Below are positions 1 through 7,892 of a DNA stretch of 64,000 bases, one piece after another (the stretch's first letter is position 1; each line of letters opens with the position of its first letter). The stretch is taken from positions 2,552,001 to 2,616,000 of the forward strand of contig NZ_JAUTBJ010000002.1 in the NCBI RefSeq assembly GCF_030819175.1, read 5' to 3'. Position numbers and translations under genes: made by a program. Origin of the DNA: Sphingomonas sp. SORGH_AS_0879 (lineage in GTDB: Bacteria > Pseudomonadota > Alphaproteobacteria > Sphingomonadales > Sphingomonadaceae). The notes under the pieces were generated by a model. It ran no database searches. It was not told the DNA's origin and worked only from the letters and a program-made list of their open reading frames with translations.

Positions 1-1415
1 AGTTCCGGCGCGTCAACGGCTTTGAGACGCGGATCGGCGATGTCTTTCCCGATCAGTTCGAGGATGCACAGCGCGCGACCATGCGGGAATTGATGCACCG
101 CGCGCTGACCGGCGAGAGCTTCACCGTGACCGAAGCCTTTGGTCGCGCCGAGTTCGGGACGCCGTCCTGGGAAATCTCCTACACGCCGCTACGGGACGAT
201 GCCGGGCATGTGATCGGCGCTTTCCATCAGGCCAACGACGTGTCGGTGGCGATGGCGGCGCGCGCCGAACTGGAGGTGGCGCAGGAAGCCTTGCGGCAGA
301 GCCAGAAGGTCGAGGCGATGGGCAGCCTGACCGGCGGTGTCGCGCATGACTTCAACAATCTGCTGACCCCGATCATCGGTTCGCTCGACATGCTGATGCG
401 CAAAGGGATCGGGACCGAGCGCGAACGCCGCCTGATCGATGGCGCGCTGCAATCGGCGGAGCGTGCCAAGACGCTGGTCCAGCGCCTGCTCGCCTTCGCC
501 CGTCGCCAGCCGCTTCAGGCCATCGCGGTCGACATGGCAGAGTTGATCCACGGCATGACGGACCTGATCGAGTCGACCATCGGGCCGACCATCGCGGTGC
601 GGATCGACCTGGAACCCGACCTGCCCCCTGCCCTGGCCGACGCCAACCAGCTGGAAATGGCGTTGCTCAACCTGGCGGTCAACGCGCGCGACGCGATGCC
701 GGAGGGTGGCGAGCTGAACATCTCGGTCAAGACCTGCATGGTCGGGACGATGGAGGCCAGGGACATCGCCCCCGGCCGCTATGTCTGTCTGGGCGTCGCC
801 GACACCGGGGTCGGCATGGACGAGGAGACGTTGCAGCACGCGATCGAGCCCTTCTTCTCGACCAAGGGCGTCGGCAAGGGCACCGGCCTGGGGCTGTCGA
901 TGGTGCATGGTCTGGCCGCGCAGCTTGGCGGCGGCCTGACCATCGAAAGTGCGGCCGGTGTCGGCACGCATATCGTCCTGTGGCTGCCGCCCAGCAACCT
1001 CAAGGTCGCCGCCGCTAATCCCGACGCAGGTGAGGCGCCGGGGGTGCAGAGCGGGGGCATTGTCCTGCTGGTGGACGATGAGGAACTGGTGCGGCTCAGC
1101 ACCGCCGATATGCTCGCCGATCTGGGCTATGAGGTGGTCGAGGCCAGCTCCGCCGCAGAGGCGCTCGACCTTGTCCGCGCCGGGCTGCACCCCGATTTTC
1201 TGGTGACCGACCATTTGATGCCGGGGATCAGCGGCGCGCAGCTGGTCCGTGAACTGACCGACCGGGTTCCGGGCATGAAGGCGCTGATCGTATCGGGCTA
1301 TGCCGAGACGCACGGGATCGACCCGAGCATGGCGCGGCTCAACAAGCCGTTCCGTAACGAGGAACTCGCCGCCAGCCTCTCCGCGCTCGACCTGCGGATG
1401 CAGACGAACCTATGA
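1..1415 (+). CDS. Hybrid sensor histidine kinase with PAS and receiver domains (5' partial)
   Basis: The frame is open to the left edge, so the N-terminus lies outside the window. In order it shows the end of a PAS domain (to about 245), a dimerisation/phosphoacceptor helix with the H-box VAHDFNN (His codon at 345), an ATPase domain with an N-box near NARDAMPEGG, the G1 motif DTGVGMD and the G2 motif GKGTGLGLS, then a C-terminal receiver domain from about 1057. The receiver has the acidic pair in VDDEE, a phosphoacceptor Asp in VTDHLMPG (codon 1209-1211) and the conserved Lys in NKPF. It would autophosphorylate and pass the phosphate to its own receiver; the signal is unknown. Its last 6 bases overlap the 3' end of the convergent transporter gene. 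The family is clear, the role is not. Confidence 0.9.
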   Translation, partial: FRRVNGFETRIGDVFPDQFEDAQRATMRELMHRALTGESFTVTEAFGRAEFGTPSWEISYTPLRDDAGHVIGAFHQANDVSVAMAARAELEVAQEALRQSQKVEAMGSLTGGVAHDFNNLLTPIIGSLDMLMRKGIGTERERRLIDGALQSAERAKTLVQRLLAFARRQPLQAIAVDMAELIHGMTDLIESTIGPTIAVRIDLEPDLPPALADANQLEMALLNLAVNARDAMPEGGELNISVKTCMVGTMEARDIAPGRYVCLGVADTGVGMDEETLQHAIEPFFSTKGVGKGTGLGLSMVHGLAAQLGGGLTIESAAGVGTHIVLWLPPSNLKVAAANPDAGEAPGVQSGGIVLLVDDEELVRLSTADMLADLGYEVVEASSAAEALDLVRAGLHPDFLVTDHLMPGISGAQLVRELTDRVPGMKALIVSGYAETHGIDPSMARLNKPFRNEELAASLSALDLRMQTNL

Positions 1416-1982
1416 CGACCGGGCGGCGACGCCTTGCGCCCGCCGCCAGTCCCGATAGCCGATGACCGCCAGACCGATCATCACCGCGTATAGTCCGGCG
1501 GTCAGCATCAGGTCCTTGAAGACGAACATCCCCACATAGACGACATCCACCGCGATCCAGAGCAACCAGCTCTCGCGGTGCCGACGCGCCGTCCAATATT
1601 GCGCGACCAGACTGAAGCTGCTGAGCGTCGCATCCAGCCAGGGCAATGTCGCATCGGTATGGTGACTGGTGAACCATCCGATTCCCAGCGCACCCAGCGC
1701 GCCGACCGCCAGACCGGCCAATGCCCCGAACCGGGGCAGCGGTACGACCGTAACCACCGCCGCATCGCGCCGGTCGCGGCTCCAGACGATCCAGCCATAG
1801 AGGATGCCGATACCGAACACGGCCTGAAGCACCATGTCCGCATAGAGGCGCACGTCGAGGAACAGCTTGAAGTACAAGGCGCAGGCAACGAGGTTCAGCG
1901 GCCAGCACAACATGTTGCGCCGCGCCGTCAGCCAGATCGCCAGAAAGCTGATCGCCACCGCCGCGATTTCGAGCGGCGTCAT
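1410..1982 (-). CDS. pnuT: PnuC-family transporter, probable thiamine transporter PnuT
   Basis: A 190-residue, very hydrophobic inner-membrane protein of the PnuC family, with about seven segments and the N-terminal block LAIWLTARRNMLCWPLNL. PnuC proteins are facilitators that work with a cytoplasmic kinase trapping the vitamin (NMN/NR for PnuC, riboflavin for PnuX, thiamine for PnuT). I chose the ATG at 1982 because it overlaps the stop of the upstream kinase gene (ATGA at 1979-1982) and begins the hydrophobic domain; a longer frame exists but reads as the antisense of the kinase end. It is the last gene of an operon led by a TPP riboswitch, so thiamine is a better substrate guess than nicotinamide riboside. 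The substrate is inferred from regulation only. Confidence 0.8.
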   Translation of the reverse strand: MTPLEIAAVAISFLAIWLTARRNMLCWPLNLVACALYFKLFLDVRLYADMVLQAVFGIGILYGWIVWSRDRRDAAVVTVVPLPRFGALAGLAVGALGALGIGWFTSHHTDATLPWLDATLSSFSLVAQYWTARRHRESWLLWIAVDVVYVGMFVFKDLMLTAGLYAVMIGLAVIGYRDWRRAQGVAARSS

Positions 1983-3133
1983 CGGGTTCTTCCGCCGTTG
2001 CGCAAAGCGGCGAGAAAGTCCCGTCCGGTCGCCGACATGAACCATTCCGCATGGCCGAGAAGATACCCGTCCCAAGCAAGCGATGCCGCCGCCGGGTCGC
2101 CGACAATCCCGGCAAAATAATCGATTTCGGACAGTGCGAATTCGATGTGGACGAGCGGCAGCAGCCGGAGGATCGCCTCCCTTCCCTCATCCCCCAACGG
2201 GGTTATCGTCTCATATCCCGCGATCAGGGATAGCGCCGCCGACGGATCGGCGATGGCGTCGTCCTTACCCGTGCCCAATTCCAGCCATGCAAAGGCAGTT
2301 CGCTCGATCGCGATCGCCAGATCATAGGCCGCGCAGGTCCGGTCGGCCAAGCCGAAGTCGAACACGGTCTCGACCGTGCCTTGCGCCGTCCAGAGGAGAT
2401 TGGAGGGATGCCAGTCATTGTGCGTCCATAACGGCCTCTGCCCCGCAACTAGCGGCGCCAGTCCTTCGCCGAACGCCGCGAACAGCGCCGACAACCGGCT
2501 CCGCCATCGCCGTCTCGCCAGGAACGCGGCGAGCGCCGGGCGCGCTTTGACATAGGCCTCGGTCGCAGCCATCGGGTCGGTGGCGGACAGGATATGGAAG
2601 CTGGCGACCAGGGGCTGCACGATCCGCGCCGGTGCGTCGAACCCTTGCGACGCACCGTGCAGCCGCGCGAGCGCAACACCGGCGGCATGGGCATGCTGGG
2701 CGGATCGGAACGGCGTCCACGACTGCCGATCGCGATAAAGATCGTCCCCCGCCGCCCGCCGATGGAGTTCGTACGTCCAATCCCCCAGCGCAACCGCGCT
2801 CGCTCCATCCCGGATGAGCATGACCTCGGGCACCGGCATCCCCGCGCCCGACAGATGGGCGATGAAGGCATGCTCCTCCGCCAGTCCCGCGACCGTGCGC
2901 ATCCGGCGATCATGCCGCTTCAACAGGAGCGTGTCGCCCGTCGTCTCGATCAGCGTCGCCGCCGAGAAGGGGCGCGGCGAATGCCAGCGCAACGCCTCGA
3001 TCGGCGCGGCTCCCGGATAGCGGGCCAATACCTCCGTCGCCTCATGGGACGTGATGGCGGGCCAGACTGGCGCTTCCAGGGCCAGCCCCATGCCATGCAC
3101 GAGATGATCGGTGGTCGAGGCGGCGGCGGTCAT
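1979..3133 (-). CDS. APH/choline-kinase-fold phosphotransferase, candidate thiamine kinase
   Basis: A 384-residue member of the aminoglycoside phosphotransferase / choline kinase fold. The catalytic loop NDWHPSN lies near residues 235-245 and the metal-binding motif FDFGLAD near 256-262, as in APH and YcfN/ThiK-type small-molecule kinases. It starts 2 bases after the receptor stop codon and overlaps the pnuT start, so the three genes should be co-translated. A TPP riboswitch heads the operon and a kinase normally traps substrates entering through PnuC-family carriers, so phosphorylation of thiamine or a precursor is the most economical role. Homoserine kinase or an antibiotic-resistance enzyme would have the same fold, so the substrate remains an inference. 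Confidence 0.75.
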   Translation of the reverse strand: MTAAASTTDHLVHGMGLALEAPVWPAITSHEATEVLARYPGAAPIEALRWHSPRPFSAATLIETTGDTLLLKRHDRRMRTVAGLAEEHAFIAHLSGAGMPVPEVMLIRDGASAVALGDWTYELHRRAAGDDLYRDRQSWTPFRSAQHAHAAGVALARLHGASQGFDAPARIVQPLVASFHILSATDPMAATEAYVKARPALAAFLARRRWRSRLSALFAAFGEGLAPLVAGQRPLWTHNDWHPSNLLWTAQGTVETVFDFGLADRTCAAYDLAIAIERTAFAWLELGTGKDDAIADPSAALSLIAGYETITPLGDEGREAILRLLPLVHIEFALSEIDYFAGIVGDPAAASLAWDGYLLGHAEWFMSATGRDFLAALRNGGRTR

Positions 3134-3135
3134 GG

Positions 3136-5466
3136 TCAGAAGGCGCGGGACAGGGTCGCCGTGACCGCCGCACCGCCGCCGATATAATAAGCGGGTGCCT
3201 GGCCGGCGATGACGGTGCCACCACGCCCTACCGCATCGCGGGCGTTGGTGCTGACCGACTGCACGCCCGCCAGGACATGGGGGTCGGTGACGTTGATCGC
3301 GTTGAGCCGCAGATCGGTCCGCTTGCCGTCGATCCAGTCCGCCAGATGGACGCCGATTGCCAGGTCGAGCGTCGCATAGCCCCCGATGCTCTCGTCGTTC
3401 ATGAACGTCGCATATTGGCGTCCGACATATTTGCCAGCGATGCTGCCGAACAAATGCCCGTCGTCATAGGTGCCGCCCGCGCCGAACTGGAGCGTCGGGC
3501 TCGACACCGCGCGCTTGCCCCGGGTCGGCAGAAAGTCGTCGCCGACCGGCAGATCATCGTCGATCCGCGCCCGCAGATACTCGCCCGAGATATAGACGCT
3601 GACGCCCTTGACGGGGCGATAGTCGATCTCGGCATCGACGCCGTAGGATGTCTGCCCCCCGGCGTTCAGCGTGGAATTGACCAGGGCACCGCCATTGTCG
3701 ACCACCGTCGCGAGCTGGCGGTTGCGGAACTTGTAATGGAAGCCCGTCACAGAGGCCGACAGGTTCGGGCCGATATAGCGATAGCCCAGCTCCTGCGACA
3801 CCGAATATTCGTTCTTCACCGCATCGGTGCCGCGCGTCGAGACCAGGCCGCCATCGTAGCTGTTGTAGAGCGTGAACTCGTTGGGCGTGCGGAAGTTGGT
3901 CGTGACATTGGCGAACAACTGCTGCCGATCGTCGATCGCGTAATGGACGGCCGCGCGGGGCAAGGCGACGAAGCTGTCTCGGCGCACGCGGCTTTGCGGC
4001 CCGGGCAGATAGTTGTGGCCGTTGCGCAGCAGGTTGACGCCCTTGAACCCGATATCGACCGTCAGCCGCGGGGCGAGCGCGATGCTGTCCGCCAGGAAAA
4101 AGCTCTTCGTCACCGTCACCGTGCGCTGGTTTTCATAGGCGAGCAGACGGCCATCGGCGGTGCGGATCGCACGGCTGGGAAAGCCCCAGGGGTCGGCCGG
4201 AGAGCCATCCGCCCCGACCGCGCCATAGGTCTGGGTGACGCGGTCGGTGCCATAGTCGAACCACAGCCCCGCCGTCAGCCGGTGCATGCCCGCCTGGATG
4301 ATCAGCTTGGCGACCTCCCCCGTCCGCATCTGATCGCCCGTATAATTGCCGAGCACCGTCGCGACGCCGTCCACCGCGCCGGGCAGCGCGATCGGCTCGG
4401 CCAGCGCCTCGTTGCCGAGGAAATTGCCGGTGGTCGCAAGCTGCGTGCCATAGGGCGAATTGCCATAGCCGAACTGGAGATAGGTGGTGCTGTCCAGCGT
4501 CAGGCGATCGTTCAGGACCAGATGCACCGGCGCCGAGGCGTAGAGGTTGCGGAACGGTGCCCGGTACAGCCGCCAGTAATCGGTGGTCCCCGGCCCATAG
4601 CGCGCGGCATAGTTGAACCCACGCCCCCGCGCCTGCCAGTCCGCCAGCGTCGGGCTGGGATAGCTGGAGGAATTGGCGTCGTTGTACGACAGCGCCAGGC
4701 TGGCACGGTTGCCGCCGCCCCATTCGCCGAGCAGCTTGGCATCGACATGCTGGCGCGTGTCATAGCCCGGCCCCCGCCAATTGTCGGCGCGAGTATTGGA
4801 ATAGGAGACGAACGCCTTCAGGCCGCTGCCCCCGATCGTACCCGTATCGACGCGGACAAAGACCCGGCGCAGATCATAGGACCCCAGCGACAGATCGGCG
4901 AGTACCCCGCGCGTCGCCTTGGGATCGTCGAGCGTCAGCGACAACAGGCCGCCCGCCCCTCCGACCGTGGGGGAGTCGAGATCCACCGAACCTTGCGCCA
5001 CCACCACCCGCCGAACATTCCCCGGATCGGCGAATTGCGACGGATAGGCGTAGTAATAGCCGATGTCGTTCTGCGGCGCCCCCTCCATCAGCACGCCGAT
5101 CTGATCCTGGCCCAGCCCCCGCAGCGTCAGGCTGGAGCTGGTCGACAGGCCATAGGGATCGCTGGAGGCGACATTCGCGCCCGGCAGCAGGTTGACGAGC
5201 TGAAACGCGTTGAGCGTCGGCGCCTGTTTGACGATGAAGTCGCTCGAAATCTCGCTGACCGCCTTGGGCTCGGTCTGATCGGGCAGCAGGCCTTCGGGAT
5301 CGCGGTGGCCGATCACGCGGATATCGCTCAGGGCGTCGCCCGCCTGTTGCGCCGATGCCACCATGGGCAGGGCCAGCCAGGCCGCCGACAGCAGCAGGGC
5401 GCCACGGCGGATCATCGGCTGATCGCGGGAAGTCACAACCGGCATCGTCTTTCGCGTCCACTTCAC
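3136..5466 (-). CDS. TonB-dependent outer-membrane receptor under TPP control (thiamine uptake)
   Basis: A 776-residue TonB-dependent receptor with a signal peptide ending near VASAQQ, a TonB-box-like DIRVIGHR, a plug domain (about residues 60-180), a 22-strand-type barrel and a C-terminal aromatic residue (LSRAF). The longest start is a GTG at 5466, 25 bases from the end of a TPP riboswitch. ATG codons at 5445 and 5415 give shorter leaders; the 5415 start gives the most typical signal peptide, so the start is uncertain. Receptors downstream of TPP riboswitches are known in several Gram-negative groups and are assigned to uptake of thiamine or its precursors across the outer membrane. Kinase and PnuT genes follow in the same operon. 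Confidence 0.85.
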   Translation of the reverse strand: MKWTRKTMPVVTSRDQPMIRRGALLLSAAWLALPMVASAQQAGDALSDIRVIGHRDPEGLLPDQTEPKAVSEISSDFIVKQAPTLNAFQLVNLLPGANVASSDPYGLSTSSSLTLRGLGQDQIGVLMEGAPQNDIGYYYAYPSQFADPGNVRRVVVAQGSVDLDSPTVGGAGGLLSLTLDDPKATRGVLADLSLGSYDLRRVFVRVDTGTIGGSGLKAFVSYSNTRADNWRGPGYDTRQHVDAKLLGEWGGGNRASLALSYNDANSSSYPSPTLADWQARGRGFNYAARYGPGTTDYWRLYRAPFRNLYASAPVHLVLNDRLTLDSTTYLQFGYGNSPYGTQLATTGNFLGNEALAEPIALPGAVDGVATVLGNYTGDQMRTGEVAKLIIQAGMHRLTAGLWFDYGTDRVTQTYGAVGADGSPADPWGFPSRAIRTADGRLLAYENQRTVTVTKSFFLADSIALAPRLTVDIGFKGVNLLRNGHNYLPGPQSRVRRDSFVALPRAAVHYAIDDRQQLFANVTTNFRTPNEFTLYNSYDGGLVSTRGTDAVKNEYSVSQELGYRYIGPNLSASVTGFHYKFRNRQLATVVDNGGALVNSTLNAGGQTSYGVDAEIDYRPVKGVSVYISGEYLRARIDDDLPVGDDFLPTRGKRAVSSPTLQFGAGGTYDDGHLFGSIAGKYVGRQYATFMNDESIGGYATLDLAIGVHLADWIDGKRTDLRLNAINVTDPHVLAGVQSVSTNARDAVGRGGTVIAGQAPAYYIGGGAAVTATLSRAF

Positions 5467-5491
5467 ACGGAGGGACGACCGATAAGCCGCG

Positions 5492-5581
5492 CCCCTCCCT
5501 ACGCCGGTATGACCCGGATCAGGTTCAGCGGGTCATGGGCTGCTGCCCACCTCTCAACCGCGCATCAGCGGCCCCCCGGGG
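5492..5581 (-). promoter_or_regulatory. TPP (THI-box) riboswitch
   Basis: Read on the minus strand, this leader carries the conserved TPP aptamer blocks: the 5' P1 arm CCCCGGGG, a TTGAGAGG form of the CUGAGA element (5550-5557), and the second helix block GAACCTGATCCGGGTCATAC followed by CGGCGTAGGGA. The closing GGGG at 5492-5495 pairs with CCCC at 5578-5581. The order and spacing match the THI-box, which binds thiamine pyrophosphate. It lies directly upstream of the receptor start and should repress the receptor-kinase-pnuT operon when TPP is abundant. No intrinsic terminator lies between aptamer and gene, so control of translation initiation is more likely than attenuation. Confidence 0.93.
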
Positions 5582-5659
5582 ATGGCGTCGTCTAGGCGCT
5601 TCTGGCGCACATGCAAATGCCTATCGCGGCGCGACCGCCACTTTACGGCCCTGGCGCGA

Positions 5660-6253
5660 TCATTTGCCGCACGGGCCGTCACCTCGTCTCGCGACGACGA
5701 CATGCCAGCGGGCGGTGCGCCGCACGGTCGCGACCCGCCACGAAACACCGGTCATGCGAAGGAAACGCAGCTGAATATCGGCGGCATGCTGGGCGAAATC
5801 ATAATAGTCGATCCGGTGATGTGCCAGCACCAGCCGTCCGCCGGGACGGAGCGCTTGGGCGACATCAATCGCGACCTGTCGCATCGCGCGCGGCGACAGA
5901 TAATAGAGAATCTCCGCGATCACGACCGCGTCATAGGCCGAGCGCGGCAAGCGTGCCGGCAAGGCCAGGGTGATTGCCCGACCGCGCGGCCAGGGCGCGA
6001 GGGCGCGCGCCGTCAGACGTGTACCCTCCGCCGTTCCCTCGGTCGCATCCAGGCGGAGCGTGCGCGGCGCGATCGCCCGGCTGTTCGACCCGTTGCCGCT
6101 GCCCAGCTCTAAGACCCGGCCCAGCGGCCCCTCCCCCAGCGCATGCAGTATCGCGGCGCGCTTCACCGCCTCATCCCGGTTCGAGAAGGTGCGCCAGGGG
6201 TCGTCGTCCGTCGCGAACTTCTCGGAAAAGCCGCCGAGATCGATCGCCTTCAT
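5660..6253 (-). CDS. NodS-like SAM-dependent methyltransferase
   Basis: A 197-residue class I methyltransferase with the SAM-binding motif I VLELGSGNGSNS near residues 46-57 and a post-I acidic motif in LRLDATEG. Its general shape resembles NodS-type N-methyltransferases that act on amino sugars. Its start overlaps the stop of the PIG-L deacetylase gene (ATGA at 6250-6253), and it is the last of four tightly packed minus-strand genes. In some genomes, from memory, the same two domains occur as one fused protein, which would support a sequential reaction: deacetylation exposing an amine, then methylation. The acceptor is unknown; the family call is firm. Confidence 0.82.
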   Translation of the reverse strand: MKAIDLGGFSEKFATDDDPWRTFSNRDEAVKRAAILHALGEGPLGRVLELGSGNGSNSRAIAPRTLRLDATEGTAEGTRLTARALAPWPRGRAITLALPARLPRSAYDAVVIAEILYYLSPRAMRQVAIDVAQALRPGGRLVLAHHRIDYYDFAQHAADIQLRFLRMTGVSWRVATVRRTARWHVVVARRGDGPCGK

Positions 6254-6903
6254 CGCCGCTCCTCCACGAAGCGCTCGACCGGATGGGCGAAGACCGCCAG
6301 TTCATGCCGGGCGATCGCGAAGCCATGCGGGTCGTCGGCAATCGCACCGAGTTGGGTACGATGCGCCCTGATCAGCGACCGCTTCGCCGCTGCGCCACCG
6401 GGCAGAGACACGGTCCGGCAGCGGGCCACCGTCCGGCGCTGGGGCGGCCAGACCTGATAGGTCAGACGCCGTCCGCCGAACCGGAACTGCGCAAGCGCCA
6501 GCGCGACTGCCCGGTGATCGGTATGCGCGTCGGTCGCGGCGGGCCCGACCAGCACATCCGGCTTCCGATGCTTGCGAAGCGCCTGGTGCAGCGCCTCGCG
6601 GCACCGATCGCCATGCGTCGACAGACCGCCATCGGGCAGCCGGAGGAATGTCACGGCGTCGCGCCCTACTTTCAGTCGACGAAGGGCGTGCAGGCTCTCC
6701 TTCTCTCGCGCGGCGATCAGGCGATGGGCGGGCCATGTCGGGCTGTTCGGATGCGAGGCCGCGCCGTCGCTGACCACGATGACCGACACGTTCGCACCGC
6801 GTCGCCGCAACGCCTGGATGAGACCGGCCGCGCCAATCAGCTCGTCATCGGGATGCGGCGCGACGATGACCGCCCGGCGAACGCCTACAAGGCCGAGCTT
6901 CAC
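6250..6903 (-). CDS. PIG-L / LmbE family N-deacetylase
   Basis: A 217-residue PIG-L family protein with the zinc motif APHPDDE at residues 15-21 and a second ligand region TDAHTDHRAV near residue 150. The family removes acetyl groups from N-acetylglucosaminyl compounds such as GlcNAc-PI, GlcNAc-Ins in mycothiol synthesis, and N-acetylglucosaminyl lipids. It has no signal peptide and so acts in the cytoplasm. It overlaps the acyl-CoA-dehydrogenase-like gene upstream by 4 bases and the methyltransferase downstream by 4. With the GT2 at the head of the operon it suggests synthesis of a small modified amino-sugar compound. The substrate is not known. Confidence 0.85.
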   Translation of the reverse strand: MKLGLVGVRRAVIVAPHPDDELIGAAGLIQALRRRGANVSVIVVSDGAASHPNSPTWPAHRLIAAREKESLHALRRLKVGRDAVTFLRLPDGGLSTHGDRCREALHQALRKHRKPDVLVGPAATDAHTDHRAVALALAQFRFGGRRLTYQVWPPQRRTVARCRTVSLPGGAAAKRSLIRAHRTQLGAIADDPHGFAIARHELAVFAHPVERFVEERR

Positions 6904-7892
6904 AAGGAAGGCGCCAGCAAACCCCGTTGCACCGCCCGCCCGACCCTAAGGCGTTGGACATCGGGTACGGGCTGGCGCAGATAGACCGCCAGATCGCTGA
7001 GCAGGGCAGAAAGCGGATGCGACAGGAATTGTCCGGCGAGGCCGACCGCCTCCCGAGCGATCACGATCGCCCGCTCGGCCGCATCGGTGACGACCAGACG
7101 CGCGGAGGCGACCCGCGCCAGCCGCGCCTCATCCTCCGCTTCCTCGAACCAAAGCGTGGCCGTCCGCCGCACGATCGCCGCCGCCGTCCCCGCCAGCCCG
7201 AACAACTCGGCCAGCCGCGCGGACTGGAAGGGGTCGTCGGAGCGCCCCGTTTGCACCAGATGGTCGCGGGTCCGGTCGCATATTCCGGCGACACCCCCGG
7301 CATGGACCGCCACGAACCGCAATGCCCCGCCGCCGAAAAACGGTTCGCGCGCGTAGAGATCGGGCGCACCGATCCGATCCTCGTCCTCGATCACCGCGTC
7401 GTGCCAGCGGACCTGATGCGTCTCGGACCGCTGCATGCCGGTCACCCGCCACCAGTCGCGATCGATCACCGGGACAATTCGTGACAGGTCGAGCAGAAGG
7501 AGTTGCGGGCCGCCGGGCGTATCCGCCGTGACCAGCGCATGGCTCAACACGCCGGCCCCCGACGCATAGCTCTTCCCGCCCCTCAGTCGATCGCCCTCCA
7601 GCCGCAGGGGTTCGCCCGCGAGAGCGGCGTTCCATACCCCCAGCATCCCCCCCTGCCCGACCAGATGCCTCAACCGTTCCACCTGGCGAGCCGATCCGTA
7701 GCGCTGCACGATCTGACCCGCATCGACATGCCCTTCGAGCAATCGGGCGAGCGGCAGATCGCGACGACCGGATTCGTACAGACCTGTCAACAACGCGACA
7801 TATCCTTCGGGCATCTGCGGATCGACGGGCGGCGTATCCGCCCAACCATGCGCCGCGATCGCCTTTTGTAACGCCTCGGCCATGGCGTTCAT
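6900..7892 (-). CDS. Acyl-CoA dehydrogenase-like flavoprotein
   Basis: A 330-residue protein resembling the acyl-CoA dehydrogenase fold: a helical N-terminal third with ARLLEGHVDAGQIVQRYG, a middle beta domain around residues 85-180, and a helical C-terminal domain with LAGTAAAIVRRTATLWFEE. It is shorter than the usual 380-residue enzymes, and I could not identify a convincing catalytic glutamate, so dehydrogenase activity should not be assumed. The start at 7892 overlaps the stop of the glycosyltransferase gene (ATGA at 7889-7892); a longer in-frame start was rejected because it lies inside that gene. It may oxidise an acyl chain or an N-linked group on the product of its neighbours. Confidence 0.68.
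   Translation of the reverse strand: MNAMAEALQKAIAAHGWADTPPVDPQMPEGYVALLTGLYESGRRDLPLARLLEGHVDAGQIVQRYGSARQVERLRHLVGQGGMLGVWNAALAGEPLRLEGDRLRGGKSYASGAGVLSHALVTADTPGGPQLLLLDLSRIVPVIDRDWWRVTGMQRSETHQVRWHDAVIEDEDRIGAPDLYAREPFFGGGALRFVAVHAGGVAGICDRTRDHLVQTGRSDDPFQSARLAELFGLAGTAAAIVRRTATLWFEEAEDEARLARVASARLVVTDAAERAIVIAREAVGLAGQFLSHPLSALLSDLAVYLRQPVPDVQRLRVGRAVQRGLLAPSL

Noticed and set aside
1410..1982. Assignment of the PnuC-family protein to nicotinamide riboside uptake because pncA and nrtR lie nearby.
   Set aside because: It belongs to the TPP-riboswitch operon 7 kb away and has no link to the NAD genes; thiamine is better supported.
3277..5595. A 772-codon plus-strand frame opposite the thiamine-type receptor, ending beyond the riboswitch.
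   Set aside because: Low-complexity antisense translation; it would also run through the riboswitch.
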